Source: Pseudomonadota bacterium (GTDB lineage Bacteria > Pseudomonadota > Alphaproteobacteria > Acetobacterales > Acetobacteraceae). Taken from it: a stretch of DNA of 64,000 nt. The position numbers and the translations under genes are program-made. The notes below the pieces were generated by a model. The model saw nothing but the letters and a program-made list of their open reading frames with translations. It searched no databases and was not told the origin of the DNA. Every line of letters starts with the position of its first letter. Within the stretch, counting starts at the first letter, position 1. Positions 8,569 through 17,494 of this stretch are shown piece after piece. The stretch covers positions 1 to 64,000 of the forward strand of contig JAJXWD010000011.1 in assembly GCA_021781835.1 (NCBI GenBank). The letters run 5' to 3'.

Positions 8569-9925
8569 CGAACTGCTCAAAACCATCACCGCCAAGGTCC
8601 AATCCGGCGAGATCGACACCATCCTGGTCTGCCTGGTCGACATGCAAGGCCGCCTGATGGGCAAGCGCTTCCACGCGCATAATTTCATCAAGCACGCGGT
8701 GCACGAAACCCATTGCTGCAACTACCTGCTGGCCACAGACCTCGAAATGTCCACCCCCGGCGGCTACCGTTCCAGCTCCTGGGAAAACGGCTATGGCGAC
8801 TACACCATGCACCCCGATTTATCCTCCTTCCGCCTCATGCCCTGGCTCGAAGGCACGGCCATGGTGCTCTGCGATCTGGTCGATCACCACACCCACGCCC
8901 CCGTGCCCCACTCACCCCGCCAAATCCTCAAGCGCCAGGTCGAGCGCCTGCACGCCCTCGGCGGCTATGAGGCGATGATGGCCACCGAGCTGGAGTTTTT
9001 CCTCTTCGAAGGCAGTGTCGATGAAAACCGCAAGCGCGGCTTCCAAAACATCACCCCCCTCGGCGGCTTTTCCCAGGATTACCACATCTTCCAAACCACC
9101 AAGGAAGAAGGGGTCATGCGCAAGCTCCGCAACGCCCTCTATGCGGCGGGCATCGAGGTCGAGTGCACCAAGGGCGAAGCCGAAATGGGGCAGGAGGAGC
9201 TGAACCTCCGCTACGGCCCGGCGCTGTTATGCGCCGAGCAGCACACCATCGCCAAGCACGCCACCAAGGAAATCGCCTGGCAGCAGGGGGTGAGCGCCAC
9301 CTTCCTGCCCAAATGGCGCGCCGACAAGGTGGGCTCGTCGAGCCACATCCATTGCTCCTTGTTCAAAGACGGCGCCAACGCCTTCCACGATCCCGCGCGC
9401 CCCTTGGCCAAATCCGCCCTCATGGATCATTTCGTGGCCGGGCTGCTGCACTACGCCGCCGAATATACTTGTTTCCTCGCCCCCTACGTCAACAGCTACA
9501 AGCGTTTCCGCAAGGGCACCTTCGCCCCCACCAAAATCGCCTGGTCGGTCGATAACCGCACCGCGGGCTTCCGCCTGTGCGGCGCCGAGTCAAAGGGCGT
9601 GCGCATCGAGTGCCGCATCGCCGGCTCGGACGTAAACCCCTACCTCGCCCAGGCCGCGCTGCTGGCGGCGGGCATCAAGGGCATCGAAAAACAGCTCGCC
9701 CTGCCGCCCGAGGCGCAAGGCGATCTCTACGAGCAGAAACAGATCAACGAAATCCCCCGCACGCTGCGCGCCGCCACCGAAACGCTCCGCCGCTCCGAGG
9801 TGCTGCGCGAGGCCATGGGCGATGATGTGATCGATCATTACGTCCGCGCCGCCGAGGTCGAGCAGGAAGAGTTTGACGCCGTGGTCACGGATTGGGAAAT
9901 CAAGCGCGGTTTTGAAAGGTGCTGA
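8561..9925 (+). CDS. Glutamine-synthetase-like gamma-glutamyl amine ligase
   Basis: 454 residues with the full GS fold signature: N-terminal beta-grasp region (ILVCLVDMQGRLMGKRF), then the catalytic part with ATELEFFLFEG (metal-binding ELEFF), GEAEMGQEELNLRYG, SSHIHCSLF, and the RIECRIAGSDVNPYL arginine motif near residue 350. It is closer in style to PuuA/GlnA4-type enzymes that glutamylate amines than to GlnA, and lacks the adenylylation-loop context of GlnA. The predicted reaction is ATP + glutamate + amine to gamma-glutamyl-amide. It overlaps the upstream amidohydrolase and is followed directly by an aldehyde dehydrogenase, the classic layout of gamma-glutamylated amine catabolism. The amine is unknown. 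Confidence 0.85.
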   Translation: MSDELLKTITAKVQSGEIDTILVCLVDMQGRLMGKRFHAHNFIKHAVHETHCCNYLLATDLEMSTPGGYRSSSWENGYGDYTMHPDLSSFRLMPWLEGTAMVLCDLVDHHTHAPVPHSPRQILKRQVERLHALGGYEAMMATELEFFLFEGSVDENRKRGFQNITPLGGFSQDYHIFQTTKEEGVMRKLRNALYAAGIEVECTKGEAEMGQEELNLRYGPALLCAEQHTIAKHATKEIAWQQGVSATFLPKWRADKVGSSSHIHCSLFKDGANAFHDPARPLAKSALMDHFVAGLLHYAAEYTCFLAPYVNSYKRFRKGTFAPTKIAWSVDNRTAGFRLCGAESKGVRIECRIAGSDVNPYLAQAALLAAGIKGIEKQLALPPEAQGDLYEQKQINEIPRTLRAATETLRRSEVLREAMGDDVIDHYVRAAEVEQEEFDAVVTDWEIKRGFERC

Positions 9926-9926
9926 C

Positions 9927-11303
9927 ATGAAAGAGCTGACCTGTATCTCCCCCATCGATGGCGCGGTGGTGGCCAAACGCCAATCCGCCACGCCCGAGGC
10001 CGCCATCGCCAAGGTGGCCGCCATGCGCAAGGCGCAAAAAGCCTGGGCCGCCCGCCCGCTGGCCGAGCGCATCGCCCTGGTGCGCAAAGCCACCGAAATC
10101 ATCGGCGGCCAGACCGAGCGCATGGCCCGCGAACTGGCGCTGCAAATGGGCCGCCCCATCCGCTATGGCGGCGAGTTCCGCGGCTTCAACGAGCGCGTCT
10201 CCTATATGTGCGACATCGCCGAAGCCTCGCTCAAACCCATGGTCATCGAAGACAGCCCCACCGCGCTCCGCCAGATCGCGCGTGAGCCGCTGGGCGTGGT
10301 GCTGGTCATCGCCCCCTGGAACTACCCCTACATGACCGCCGTCAACACCATCGCCCCGGCGCTGGTCGCGGGCAATGTCGTGCTGCTCAAACATTCCGAG
10401 CAAACCCTGATGGTCGGCGAGCACATGGCCGAAGCCTTCCAAGCCGCGGGCATCCCGGCCGATGTGTTCGATAATATTTTCCTCGACCATGCCGGCTCCG
10501 CCGCGCTCATCTCGGGCCGCCATGTCAATTTCGTCAATTTCACCGGCTCGGTGAAAGGCGGCGCCGCAATCGAGCAGGCGGCGGCTGGCACCTTCATCAA
10601 CGTCGCCACCGAGCTCGGCGGCAAAGACCCCGCCTATATCCGCCACGATGCCAATCTCGACGCGGCGGTGGATGGCGCCATGGACGGCGCCATGTTCAAT
10701 GCCGGCCAATGCTGCTGCGGCATCGAGCGCATCTATGTCCATGAGAGCCTCTACGACGCCTTCGTCGAAAAAGCCGTCGCCTGGGTCAAGGCCCTCAAGC
10801 TCGGCAACCCGCTGGAGCCGGAAACCACCATCGGCCCCATGGCCAATATCCGCTTCGCCCGCACGGTGCGCGAGCATGTTGCCGAGGCCGTGGCCCAGGG
10901 CGCCATCGCCCACATCCCCACCATGCCGGCCGATGACGGCGGCGCCTATGTCACGCCGCAAATCCTCACCAACGTCACCCACGCCATGAAAGTGATGCGC
11001 GAGGAAACCTTCGGCCCCGTGGTCGGCATCATGAAGGTCAAGGATGACGAGGAAGCCATCGCGTTAATGAATGACAGCGATTTCGGCCTCACCGCCTCGC
11101 TCTGGACCGAAGACACCAAAGCCGCCGAGGCCATCGGCGCCCGGCTCGAAACCGGCACGGTCTTTCAAAACCGCTGCGACTATCTCGACCCCGCCTTGTG
11201 CTGGACCGGCTGCAAGGACACCGGCCGCGGCGCCGGCCTCTCGGTGCTGGGCTATCTGGCGCTCACCCGGCCCAAATCCTACCACCTCAAGCGCCAACTC
11301 TAA
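9927..11303 (+). CDS. NAD(P)-dependent aldehyde dehydrogenase
   Basis: 458 residues from the ATG at 9927, one nucleotide past the ligase stop; the track ORF begins earlier inside the ligase gene. Catalytic glutamate lies in VATELGGKDPAYI and the nucleophilic cysteine in NAGQCCCGIERI. The cofactor region is APWNYPYMTAVN and the FTGSVKGG loop. Related to succinate-semialdehyde/betaine aldehyde dehydrogenases. In this operon it would oxidise a gamma-glutamyl-aminoaldehyde to the acid, before the amidohydrolase frees glutamate and the amino acid. Substrate is inferred from context only. Confidence 0.9.
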   Translation: MKELTCISPIDGAVVAKRQSATPEAAIAKVAAMRKAQKAWAARPLAERIALVRKATEIIGGQTERMARELALQMGRPIRYGGEFRGFNERVSYMCDIAEASLKPMVIEDSPTALRQIAREPLGVVLVIAPWNYPYMTAVNTIAPALVAGNVVLLKHSEQTLMVGEHMAEAFQAAGIPADVFDNIFLDHAGSAALISGRHVNFVNFTGSVKGGAAIEQAAAGTFINVATELGGKDPAYIRHDANLDAAVDGAMDGAMFNAGQCCCGIERIYVHESLYDAFVEKAVAWVKALKLGNPLEPETTIGPMANIRFARTVREHVAEAVAQGAIAHIPTMPADDGGAYVTPQILTNVTHAMKVMREETFGPVVGIMKVKDDEEAIALMNDSDFGLTASLWTEDTKAAEAIGARLETGTVFQNRCDYLDPALCWTGCKDTGRGAGLSVLGYLALTRPKSYHLKRQL

Positions 11304-11321
11304 GCGCCCGGCGGCACACGC

Positions 11322-12716
11322 ATGTTCATCTCCAGCTTCGAGATCTTCAAACCCAGCATCGGCCCCTCGTCATCGCACACCATGGGGCCGATGATCGCCG
11401 CCGCCCGCTTCCTGGCGCGCCTGCGCGAGGCGGCGGGGCAGGGGGGCAATCCGCCCGCCCGCCTCACCGTCACGCTGCATGGCTCGCTGGCCTTCACCGG
11501 CAAGGGCCATGGCACAGACCGCGCCGTGGCCCTCGGCCTGCTCGGCTTCGCCCCCGAAACCCTCGACCCCGACGAGGCCGAGGCCGCCTTGGCCCGCTTG
11601 CGCGAGACCCAAACCCTCACGCCCCCGGGCCTGCCCGCGCTCCATTTTGCGCCCGAATCAGACATCGTCTTCGATTATGGACCGCCTCTGCCCCAGCACC
11701 CCAACGGCCTGGTGTTCCAGGCGTTGTGCGCCGATGGCACGCCGGGCTTCGCGCTCACCTGCTTCTCTCCTGGCGGCGGCTTCGTGCAAACCCTGGCCGA
11801 GATCACCGCCGCCGCTTCAGGCGCGCCGCCCGAAACGCCCGGCCCCGCCTATCCCTACCCGTTTGGCACGGCGGCCGAGATGCTGGCCATGGGCAAGGCG
11901 TCGGGCAACTCCATCGCCGCCATGATGCGCGCCAACGAACAGGCCCACGGCATCACCGACCTCGATGACGGGCTGGACCGCATCGCGGCGGCCATGACGG
12001 CCTGCATCGAGCGCGGTCTGGCGCAAGAGGGCATCCTGCCCGGCGGCCTCCATGTCCGCCGCCGCGCCAAATCCATGTATGAAACCCTCCAGCGCCAACG
12101 CCAGACCAACCGCCAGCCCCCGCACGCGGTCAATGACTGGATCAGCGTCTACGCCCTGGCGGTGAACGAGGAAAACGCCGCGGGCGGGCGCGTGGTCACC
12201 GCCCCCACCAACGGCGCGGCGGGCACCATTCCGGCGGTGCTGCGCTACTGGCAAACCCAGTGCGATGACGTCACCGACGCCAAGCGCCGCGATTTCCTGC
12301 TCACCGCCGCCGCCATTGGCGGGCTCATCAAGCAAAACTCCTCCATCTCGGGCGCCGAGGTCGGCTGCCAGGGCGAGGTCGGCTCCGCCGCCGCCATGGC
12401 CGCCGCCGGCCTGTGCGCGGCGCTCGGCGGCACCAACGCCCAAATCGAAAACGCCGCCGAAATCGCGCTCGAACATCATCTCGGCCTCACCTGCGACCCC
12501 GCCGGCGGCCTGGTGCAGGTGCCCTGCATCGAGCGCAACGCGCTTGGCGCCATCAAGGCGGTCTCGGCGGCCTCGCTCGCCTTGCTCGAAGACGGCAGCC
12601 ACTTCATGCCGCTCGATAATTGCATCCGCGTCATGCTCCAAACCGGGCGCGACATGAACCAGAAATACAAGGAAACCTCCACCGGCGGCATCGCGGTCAA
12701 CCTCCCCGAATGCTGA
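11322..12716 (+). CDS. sdaA: L-serine ammonia-lyase, single-chain iron-sulfur type
   Basis: 464 residues. The N-terminal beta domain has the substrate loop [13 protein letters not shown], and the C-terminal alpha domain has the cluster cysteines in [13 protein letters not shown] and [19 protein letters not shown]. This is the single-polypeptide type II L-serine dehydratase that converts serine to pyruvate and ammonia through a 4Fe-4S cluster. It is the last gene of the glycine-riboswitch operon, 18 nt after the aldehyde dehydrogenase. Glycine turned into serine by glyA could drain into pyruvate here, which would explain glycine control. No strong Shine-Dalgarno is visible before the ATG. Confidence 0.95.
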   Translation: MFISSFEIFKPSIGPSSSHTMGPMIAAARFLARLREAAGQGGNPPARLTVTLHGSLAFTGKGHGTDRAVALGLLGFAPETLDPDEAEAALARLRETQTLTPPGLPALHFAPESDIVFDYGPPLPQHPNGLVFQALCADGTPGFALTCFSPGGGFVQTLAEITAAASGAPPETPGPAYPYPFGTAAEMLAMGKASGNSIAAMMRANEQAHGITDLDDGLDRIAAAMTACIERGLAQEGILPGGLHVRRRAKSMYETLQRQRQTNRQPPHAVNDWISVYALAVNEENAAGGRVVTAPTNGAAGTIPAVLRYWQTQCDDVTDAKRRDFLLTAAAIGGLIKQNSSISGAEVGCQGEVGSAAAMAAAGLCAALGGTNAQIENAAEIALEHHLGLTCDPAGGLVQVPCIERNALGAIKAVSAASLALLEDGSHFMPLDNCIRVMLQTGRDMNQKYKETSTGGIAVNLPEC

Positions 12717-12777
12717 CCGCCTAAACCTCCCCGACATTGCCAAAAAGGGCTCGAAATTTCGTGAGCTATCGTGCGCG

Positions 12778-13908
12778 TCACTCAGCGGCCCGCATCCGCG
12801 CCTGCGCCGCCAGCAGGCAGGGCGAGGCGAATAAATGCCCCCTATACCCGCCCTTGAAGGTCAGCACCGCCACCATCGCCCACAGCCCCACGAACAATAT
12901 CGTCAACCCGTTGGCGGCATCGGCGAAAACCCCAAGCCCGGTCTGCGCCGCCAGCGCATGGGTGGCCAAAATGAACACGCCGAGGGGAAAGGTGAACCCC
13001 CACCAGCCCATATTGAAAGGCAGGCCGCGCGGCACATGGGTCAGGGTCATGGCCAAGGCCAGCAGCAGCCACCAGGCGCCATAAGCCCAAATGATCAACC
13101 CGCCGATTATCCCTGCCCCCTGCGCCACCGTGGCGGCGGCGGCCAGCCCGGTATGGGGAAAAACCCCCGCCGCCGCATGGCCCAGCAGCAGCAGCGCCAG
13201 CGCGCCGGTGCCCAGCGGCCCCACCGCCAGCCAGGAAGACACGCCCATCTCCGGCCCCGGCAGCTTATGCAGGGCCAGACGCATGAACAAAATCGCCAAA
13301 ATAGACAAAGCCACCGGCACCGAGAGCGCCCACAGCACATAGCCCTGCACCACCAGCGAAAGCCCATCCGCGCCCGGCAGGTTGGGCGCCAGCAGCCCGG
13401 CGCTGGCCGCCGAGACCTCGCACGGCACCACGGGCAGCAGCCACACGGCGGTCATGGTCTCCAGCGCATGGGGCTGCTGGGTAAACATGGCATAAGGCAC
13501 CCCCAGCCCAATCACCACCGAGAGCACGGTGTTCACATACCAAAGCGTCTCCGCCAGGCTGTAATCATGGGTAAACGCCACCGTGCCGTTGACCAGCGTG
13601 GTCATGCCCATCGGAATCGCGCCCAGAAACATCGGCATCACCGGATGCCCGAAAATCAGCGCCGCCTCGCGCGGAAACAACACCCAGCGCGCGGCGTAAA
13701 GCAGCGTGAAGGCCGCGAACAGCCCGATATTCACCGCCCAAATCCCCTTGGCCAGGTCATGCAGCGGCGCATAAGGGGCCAGCAGCAGCGCCAGCACGCC
13801 GGTGCCCATGGTCACGGTAAACCAGTTGGGGGCAAAATGCCGTATCACATCCACCTTGCGCGCATGGTGAGAGAGCGGAGCCAGAGACATACCAAACCTG
13901 CCTTTCAT
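12778..13908 (-). CDS. TDT-family (TehA/SLAC1/Ssu1-like) membrane exporter
   Basis: 376 residues with about ten hydrophobic segments. The family start FAPNWFTVTMGTGVLALLL is present near residue 25, and WWGFTFPLGVF near residue 310 is characteristic of the tellurite-resistance/dicarboxylate transporter (TDT) family, which includes TehA, SLAC1 anion channels and Ssu1 sulfite pumps. Divergent from a LysR gene 79 nt away, so that regulator probably controls it. An alternative ATG at 13890 (MSLAPL) is possible, since GGAGG lies only one base from the first ATG. Sulfite or another small anion is a plausible substrate; tellurite is not implied. Confidence 0.85.
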   Translation of the reverse strand: MKGRFGMSLAPLSHHARKVDVIRHFAPNWFTVTMGTGVLALLLAPYAPLHDLAKGIWAVNIGLFAAFTLLYAARWVLFPREAALIFGHPVMPMFLGAIPMGMTTLVNGTVAFTHDYSLAETLWYVNTVLSVVIGLGVPYAMFTQQPHALETMTAVWLLPVVPCEVSAASAGLLAPNLPGADGLSLVVQGYVLWALSVPVALSILAILFMRLALHKLPGPEMGVSSWLAVGPLGTGALALLLLGHAAAGVFPHTGLAAAATVAQGAGIIGGLIIWAYGAWWLLLALAMTLTHVPRGLPFNMGWWGFTFPLGVFILATHALAAQTGLGVFADAANGLTILFVGLWAMVAVLTFKGGYRGHLFASPCLLAAQARMRAAE

Positions 13909-13987
13909 GCCTCCTCATACGCCCCGGCAAACGACATTAAAAACTGATTATTCTTTTTGATTTAATAGAATAATGTTATAAATCGCC

Positions 13988-14932
13988 ATGACCCTTGAGC
14001 AGTTGCGCATTTTCATCGCCGTCGCCGAGCGCGAGCACATGACCCGCGCGGCCCAGGCGCTCAACCTCACCCAGGCGGCGGTATCGGCCTCCATCGCCGC
14101 GCTCGAGAGCCAAAGCGGCACGGTGCTGTTCGACCGTGTGGGGCGCAACATCGCGCTCACCCCGGCCGGGCGTCTGTTCCTGCCCGAAGCCCGCGAGGTT
14201 CTGGCCCGCGCCCAGGCCGCCCAGGCGGTGCTCGATGACATATCCGGCCTCCAGCGCGGCCAGCTGCGCCTGCATGCCAGCCAGACCATCGCCTCCTATT
14301 TCCTGCCCGCCTTCATCGCGGTGTTTCACGCCCGCCATCCGGGCGTCGCGCTGGATCTGGCCATCGGCAACACCGCCCAGGCCGAGCAGGCGGTGCGCGC
14401 GGGCACGGCCGATCTAGGCTTCGTCGAGGGCCCGCTCGAAACGGCCGACCTCACCGTCCTGCCCATCGCCACCGAGGAAATGGGCATCTACGTGCCCGCC
14501 TCCCACCCCTGGGCCAATGGCCAACCCCTCACCCTGCCCGCGCTCACCCGCGCCCCCTGGATCTTCCGCGAGCCGGGGTCTGGCACGCGTGAAGCCTTTC
14601 TCGCCGCGCTCACCGCCCAGGGTGTCAGCCAGGCCGGCCTCACCATCGCGCTCACCTTGCCCTCCAACGAGGCGGTGCGCGAAGCGGTCATCGCCGGGGC
14701 GGGCGTGGCTTGCCTCTCGCCCCTGGTCTGCATCCGCGCCGTGCAGGCGGGCGCCCTGGCGCGCGCCAATTTCGCCCTTCCCGCCCGCCATTTCCACGCC
14801 GTGCGCCACCCGCGGCGCTACTTCACCCAGGCCGCGCGCGCCTTTCTCACGGTTGTTCACGCGTCTGGGGCGTTCCCTGTATCAGCAGGGTCAGGGGCGC
14901 CGCCAGCAATGTCAGCCCCATCATCAGCCTGA
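13988..14932 (+). CDS. LysR-family regulator (YeiE/CbbR-like)
   Basis: 314 residues. Standard N-terminal winged helix (MTLEQLRIFIAVAEREHMTRAAQALNL) with the recognition helix in LTQAAVSASIAALE, followed by a periplasmic-binding-like effector domain (residues 90-300). The sequence resembles the YeiE/CysB/CbbR-like branch, and YeiE proteins are commonly paired with TDT exporters and have been linked to sulfite sensing. It is divergent from the TDT gene with an AT-rich 79-nt intergenic stretch suited to a shared operator. Its 3' end overlaps the convergent MFS gene by 86 nt. Effector is inferred. Confidence 0.88.
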   Translation: MTLEQLRIFIAVAEREHMTRAAQALNLTQAAVSASIAALESQSGTVLFDRVGRNIALTPAGRLFLPEAREVLARAQAAQAVLDDISGLQRGQLRLHASQTIASYFLPAFIAVFHARHPGVALDLAIGNTAQAEQAVRAGTADLGFVEGPLETADLTVLPIATEEMGIYVPASHPWANGQPLTLPALTRAPWIFREPGSGTREAFLAALTAQGVSQAGLTIALTLPSNEAVREAVIAGAGVACLSPLVCIRAVQAGALARANFALPARHFHAVRHPRRYFTQAARAFLTVVHASGAFPVSAGSGAPPAMSAPSSA

Positions 14933-16403
14933 AATCGTCGATATAGCCGATCATCGCGGCCTGGCGTGTCACCTCTTCGTTCAGCAGCGCCAACCCGCGC
15001 GCGGTGTTGGGCGCATAAAGCGCCAGGGCGGGCTGAGAGAGCTGGCGGGTAAAGGGTGTCAGCATGCCGCCGAGAATGGCGTGATTGATCTGGGTATTGC
15101 GGTCAACCAGCGCGGTCATGATCGAAATCCCGATCGAGGCGCCCATATTGCGCACCAGATTATAAATCCCCGCCGCCTCCACCCGCCGCGCCTCGGGCAG
15201 GGTCGAGAAACTCGCGGACACCAGCACAGGAAACACAAACCCCAGCCCAAACCCCTGGAGCAGCCCGCACACAAACACCTCCCAAGGCCCGATCCGCAGC
15301 GAAAACCCGCTCATCTCCGCCATCGCCAGCGCCGCCAGCAACATGCCGCCCAGCATCAAAACCCGCCCCGGCACCCGCCCGGCAATCTGCCCCACCAGCA
15401 TCATCGCGGCCATGGTGCCAATGCCGCGCGGCGCCAGCAGCAGCCCGACCGTGGTGACCGGAAAATTCAACAGCCCCTGCAACAAGGGCGGAAACAGCGC
15501 CATGCTGCCCATCAGCACCACGGCGACCACCGCGTTCAGCACCAGCCCGACGCCAAATTGCTTGTCGGCAAACAAATCCGGCCGCACAAACGGCGCCTTG
15601 ACCAAAAAACTCTGCACCAGAAACAGATAAAACCCCAGCCCCGAGGCCAGCGCGGCGGTCACGATCACGGGCGAGGAAAACCAGTCATCGGTCTCCCCCC
15701 GGTCGAGCACGATCTGCAACCCGGCAATGGCGAGGCTGAGGCACAAGAACCCAACCCCATCAAAGCGCGGCGCCGCCCGTTTCACGCCGTCGCGCACATA
15801 GGCCGCCACCAGCAGCGCCGCCATCCCGCCGACCGGCACATTGATGTAATACACCCACCGCCAGCTCCACTGGTCGGTCAGCCAGCCGCCGAGCGTGGGG
15901 CCCAAAATCGGCCCGAGCATGATGCCCATGCCCCAAATCGCCATGGCCTGCGGGTGGCGCTCGCGCGGGTAGGTATCGAGCAGCGTCGCCTGCGAAAGCG
16001 GCGTCAGCGCCGCGCCCATTATCCCCTGCACCACCCGCGCGCCAATGGCCTCTGGCAAGCTCTGGCACAGGCCGCACAGCACCGAAGCGCCGATAAACCC
16101 AAGAATGGCGGCCAGAAACAGCCTGTGGCGCCCAAATTTGGCGGCCAGCCAGCCGGTTGGCGGGGTCATGATGGCGGCGGCGATGATATAAGAGGTCAGC
16201 ACCCAGGTCGCCTTGTCATAAGAGACCGCGAACGTCCCCGCCATATAAGGCAGCGCGACATTCGAGATGGTCATATCCAGCCCCTGGATGAGCGTCGCCA
16301 GCATCACGCCCGCGGTCACCATCGCCACGCTTCCCCCCTGCCAATGGGCGCGCGGCGCGCCGGCATCGGGCAGGTGCAGGGCAGGGGCGGGCAAGTCGGC
16401 CAT
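14847..16403 (-). CDS. DHA2-type (EmrB/QacA) MFS multidrug efflux pump
   Basis: 518 residues from the ATG at 16403; the track starts at the TTG directly before it, but GGGAG is 5 nt from the ATG. Fourteen membrane segments are expected for this DHA2 family. Motifs include IQGLDMTISNVALPYMAG (helix 1), GWLAAKFGRHRLF (motif A, loop 2-3) and GIMLGPILGPTLGGWLTD (motif C of drug/proton antiporters). It would export lipophilic compounds across the inner membrane using the proton gradient. No EmrA-like or TolC-like partner is adjacent. The upstream LysR gene, in the same direction, is about 100 nt away. Confidence 0.92.
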   Translation of the reverse strand: MADLPAPALHLPDAGAPRAHWQGGSVAMVTAGVMLATLIQGLDMTISNVALPYMAGTFAVSYDKATWVLTSYIIAAAIMTPPTGWLAAKFGRHRLFLAAILGFIGASVLCGLCQSLPEAIGARVVQGIMGAALTPLSQATLLDTYPRERHPQAMAIWGMGIMLGPILGPTLGGWLTDQWSWRWVYYINVPVGGMAALLVAAYVRDGVKRAAPRFDGVGFLCLSLAIAGLQIVLDRGETDDWFSSPVIVTAALASGLGFYLFLVQSFLVKAPFVRPDLFADKQFGVGLVLNAVVAVVLMGSMALFPPLLQGLLNFPVTTVGLLLAPRGIGTMAAMMLVGQIAGRVPGRVLMLGGMLLAALAMAEMSGFSLRIGPWEVFVCGLLQGFGLGFVFPVLVSASFSTLPEARRVEAAGIYNLVRNMGASIGISIMTALVDRNTQINHAILGGMLTPFTRQLSQPALALYAPNTARGLALLNEEVTRQAAMIGYIDDFRLMMGLTLLAAPLTLLIQGTPQTREQP

Positions 16404-16505
16404 CAAAGCTCCCGGATCAGTCTCGCCTTCATGTCACCATTCTCTGGCGGCCACCTTGATCCGCTTCAAACAAAGCGGTTTTTCCGCCTGGCGCGGCGCC
16501 ATCCC

Positions 16506-17408
16506 TCACCCCCGGCCGGAGGGCAAAAACAGCCCCGCCTCCCGCTGCACCTCCCCGGCGATAAACGCGCTTGTCACCTGCACCCGCGCCAGTTCGCGTA
16601 TATCGGAGGGCACCAGCAGCCAAAAACTCCGCACCAGCCTGATCTCGCCGCCCAGCACCCGCACCAGCCGCGCATCGTCATCGGCCAAAAAACACGGCAG
16701 CACGCACAGCCCCGCGCCAGAGGCCGCCGCCTCATGCTGCGCCAGCACGTTCGAGAGCCGGAGCCGGGGCTCAATCCCCTTGGTCACGCTGGCGGCGTAA
16801 TCCAGCTCGGGGGCAAACAGCATGTCGTCGATGTAGGAGATAAACGCCAGCCGCGCCACATCCTCGCGGCGTGCCACCTGCGCGGCCAGGGCGGGCACGC
16901 CATAAAGCCCCAGCTCGTAATCGGTCAGCTTGCGCGCATGTATCCGCCCCACGCTTGGCCGCGAGAGCGAAATCGCCAGATCCGCCTCGCGTTTCGAGAG
17001 CGAAAACCCCCGCGGCGCGGCGGCCAGCTCAATGTGCAGGCCCGGATGCGCCGCCGCCAGCCGCCCGATGCGCGGCGCCAAAAACCGTGTGCCAAACCCG
17101 TCCGGCACGCCCACCCGCACCGTGCCCGAGACACGGGCCCGGCTCTGCCCGGCATCCTCCTCAATCGAGAGCACCAGCGCCTCCATGGCCTCGGCCCGCC
17201 GCAGCAGCGCCTCGCCATGGGGGGTGAGCACATAGCCCGACACCCGCCGCTCAAACAGTTTCAACCCCAGCGCCGTCTCCAGCGCCGCCAAATGCCGGCT
17301 GAGCGTCGAGTGCTCCACCCCCAGCCTCTTGGCCGCCAAGGTCAGCTTCCCCGCCCGCGCCAGGCCCAAAAAGCTTTTCAGCAGGTCCCAGTCAAAATGC
17401 TTGTCCAT
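16506..17408 (-). CDS. LysR-family transcriptional regulator
   Basis: 300 residues from the ATG at 17408 (MDKHFDWDLLKSFLGLAR); the longer track start would add a poorly conserved tail. N-terminal helix-turn-helix with LTLAAKRLGVEHSTLSRHLAALE, then an effector domain. The Trp-containing DWDLLKSF opening and HSTLSRHLA are typical of the subgroup that often sits next to mmsA. It is divergent from the valine operon, 86 nt from mmsA, so it may regulate that operon. It reads away from it toward the efflux gene, which is an alternative target. Confidence 0.88.
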   Translation of the reverse strand: MDKHFDWDLLKSFLGLARAGKLTLAAKRLGVEHSTLSRHLAALETALGLKLFERRVSGYVLTPHGEALLRRAEAMEALVLSIEEDAGQSRARVSGTVRVGVPDGFGTRFLAPRIGRLAAAHPGLHIELAAAPRGFSLSKREADLAISLSRPSVGRIHARKLTDYELGLYGVPALAAQVARREDVARLAFISYIDDMLFAPELDYAASVTKGIEPRLRLSNVLAQHEAAASGAGLCVLPCFLADDDARLVRVLGGEIRLVRSFWLLVPSDIRELARVQVTSAFIAGEVQREAGLFLPSGRG

Positions 17409-17494
17409 GTGAATTCCTGCACAGTCGCTTTGCGGTGTTACCCCTATTCCCGTGCACAAATTCATGCAAACTTGCCTCAAAACCGGAGGATCCC

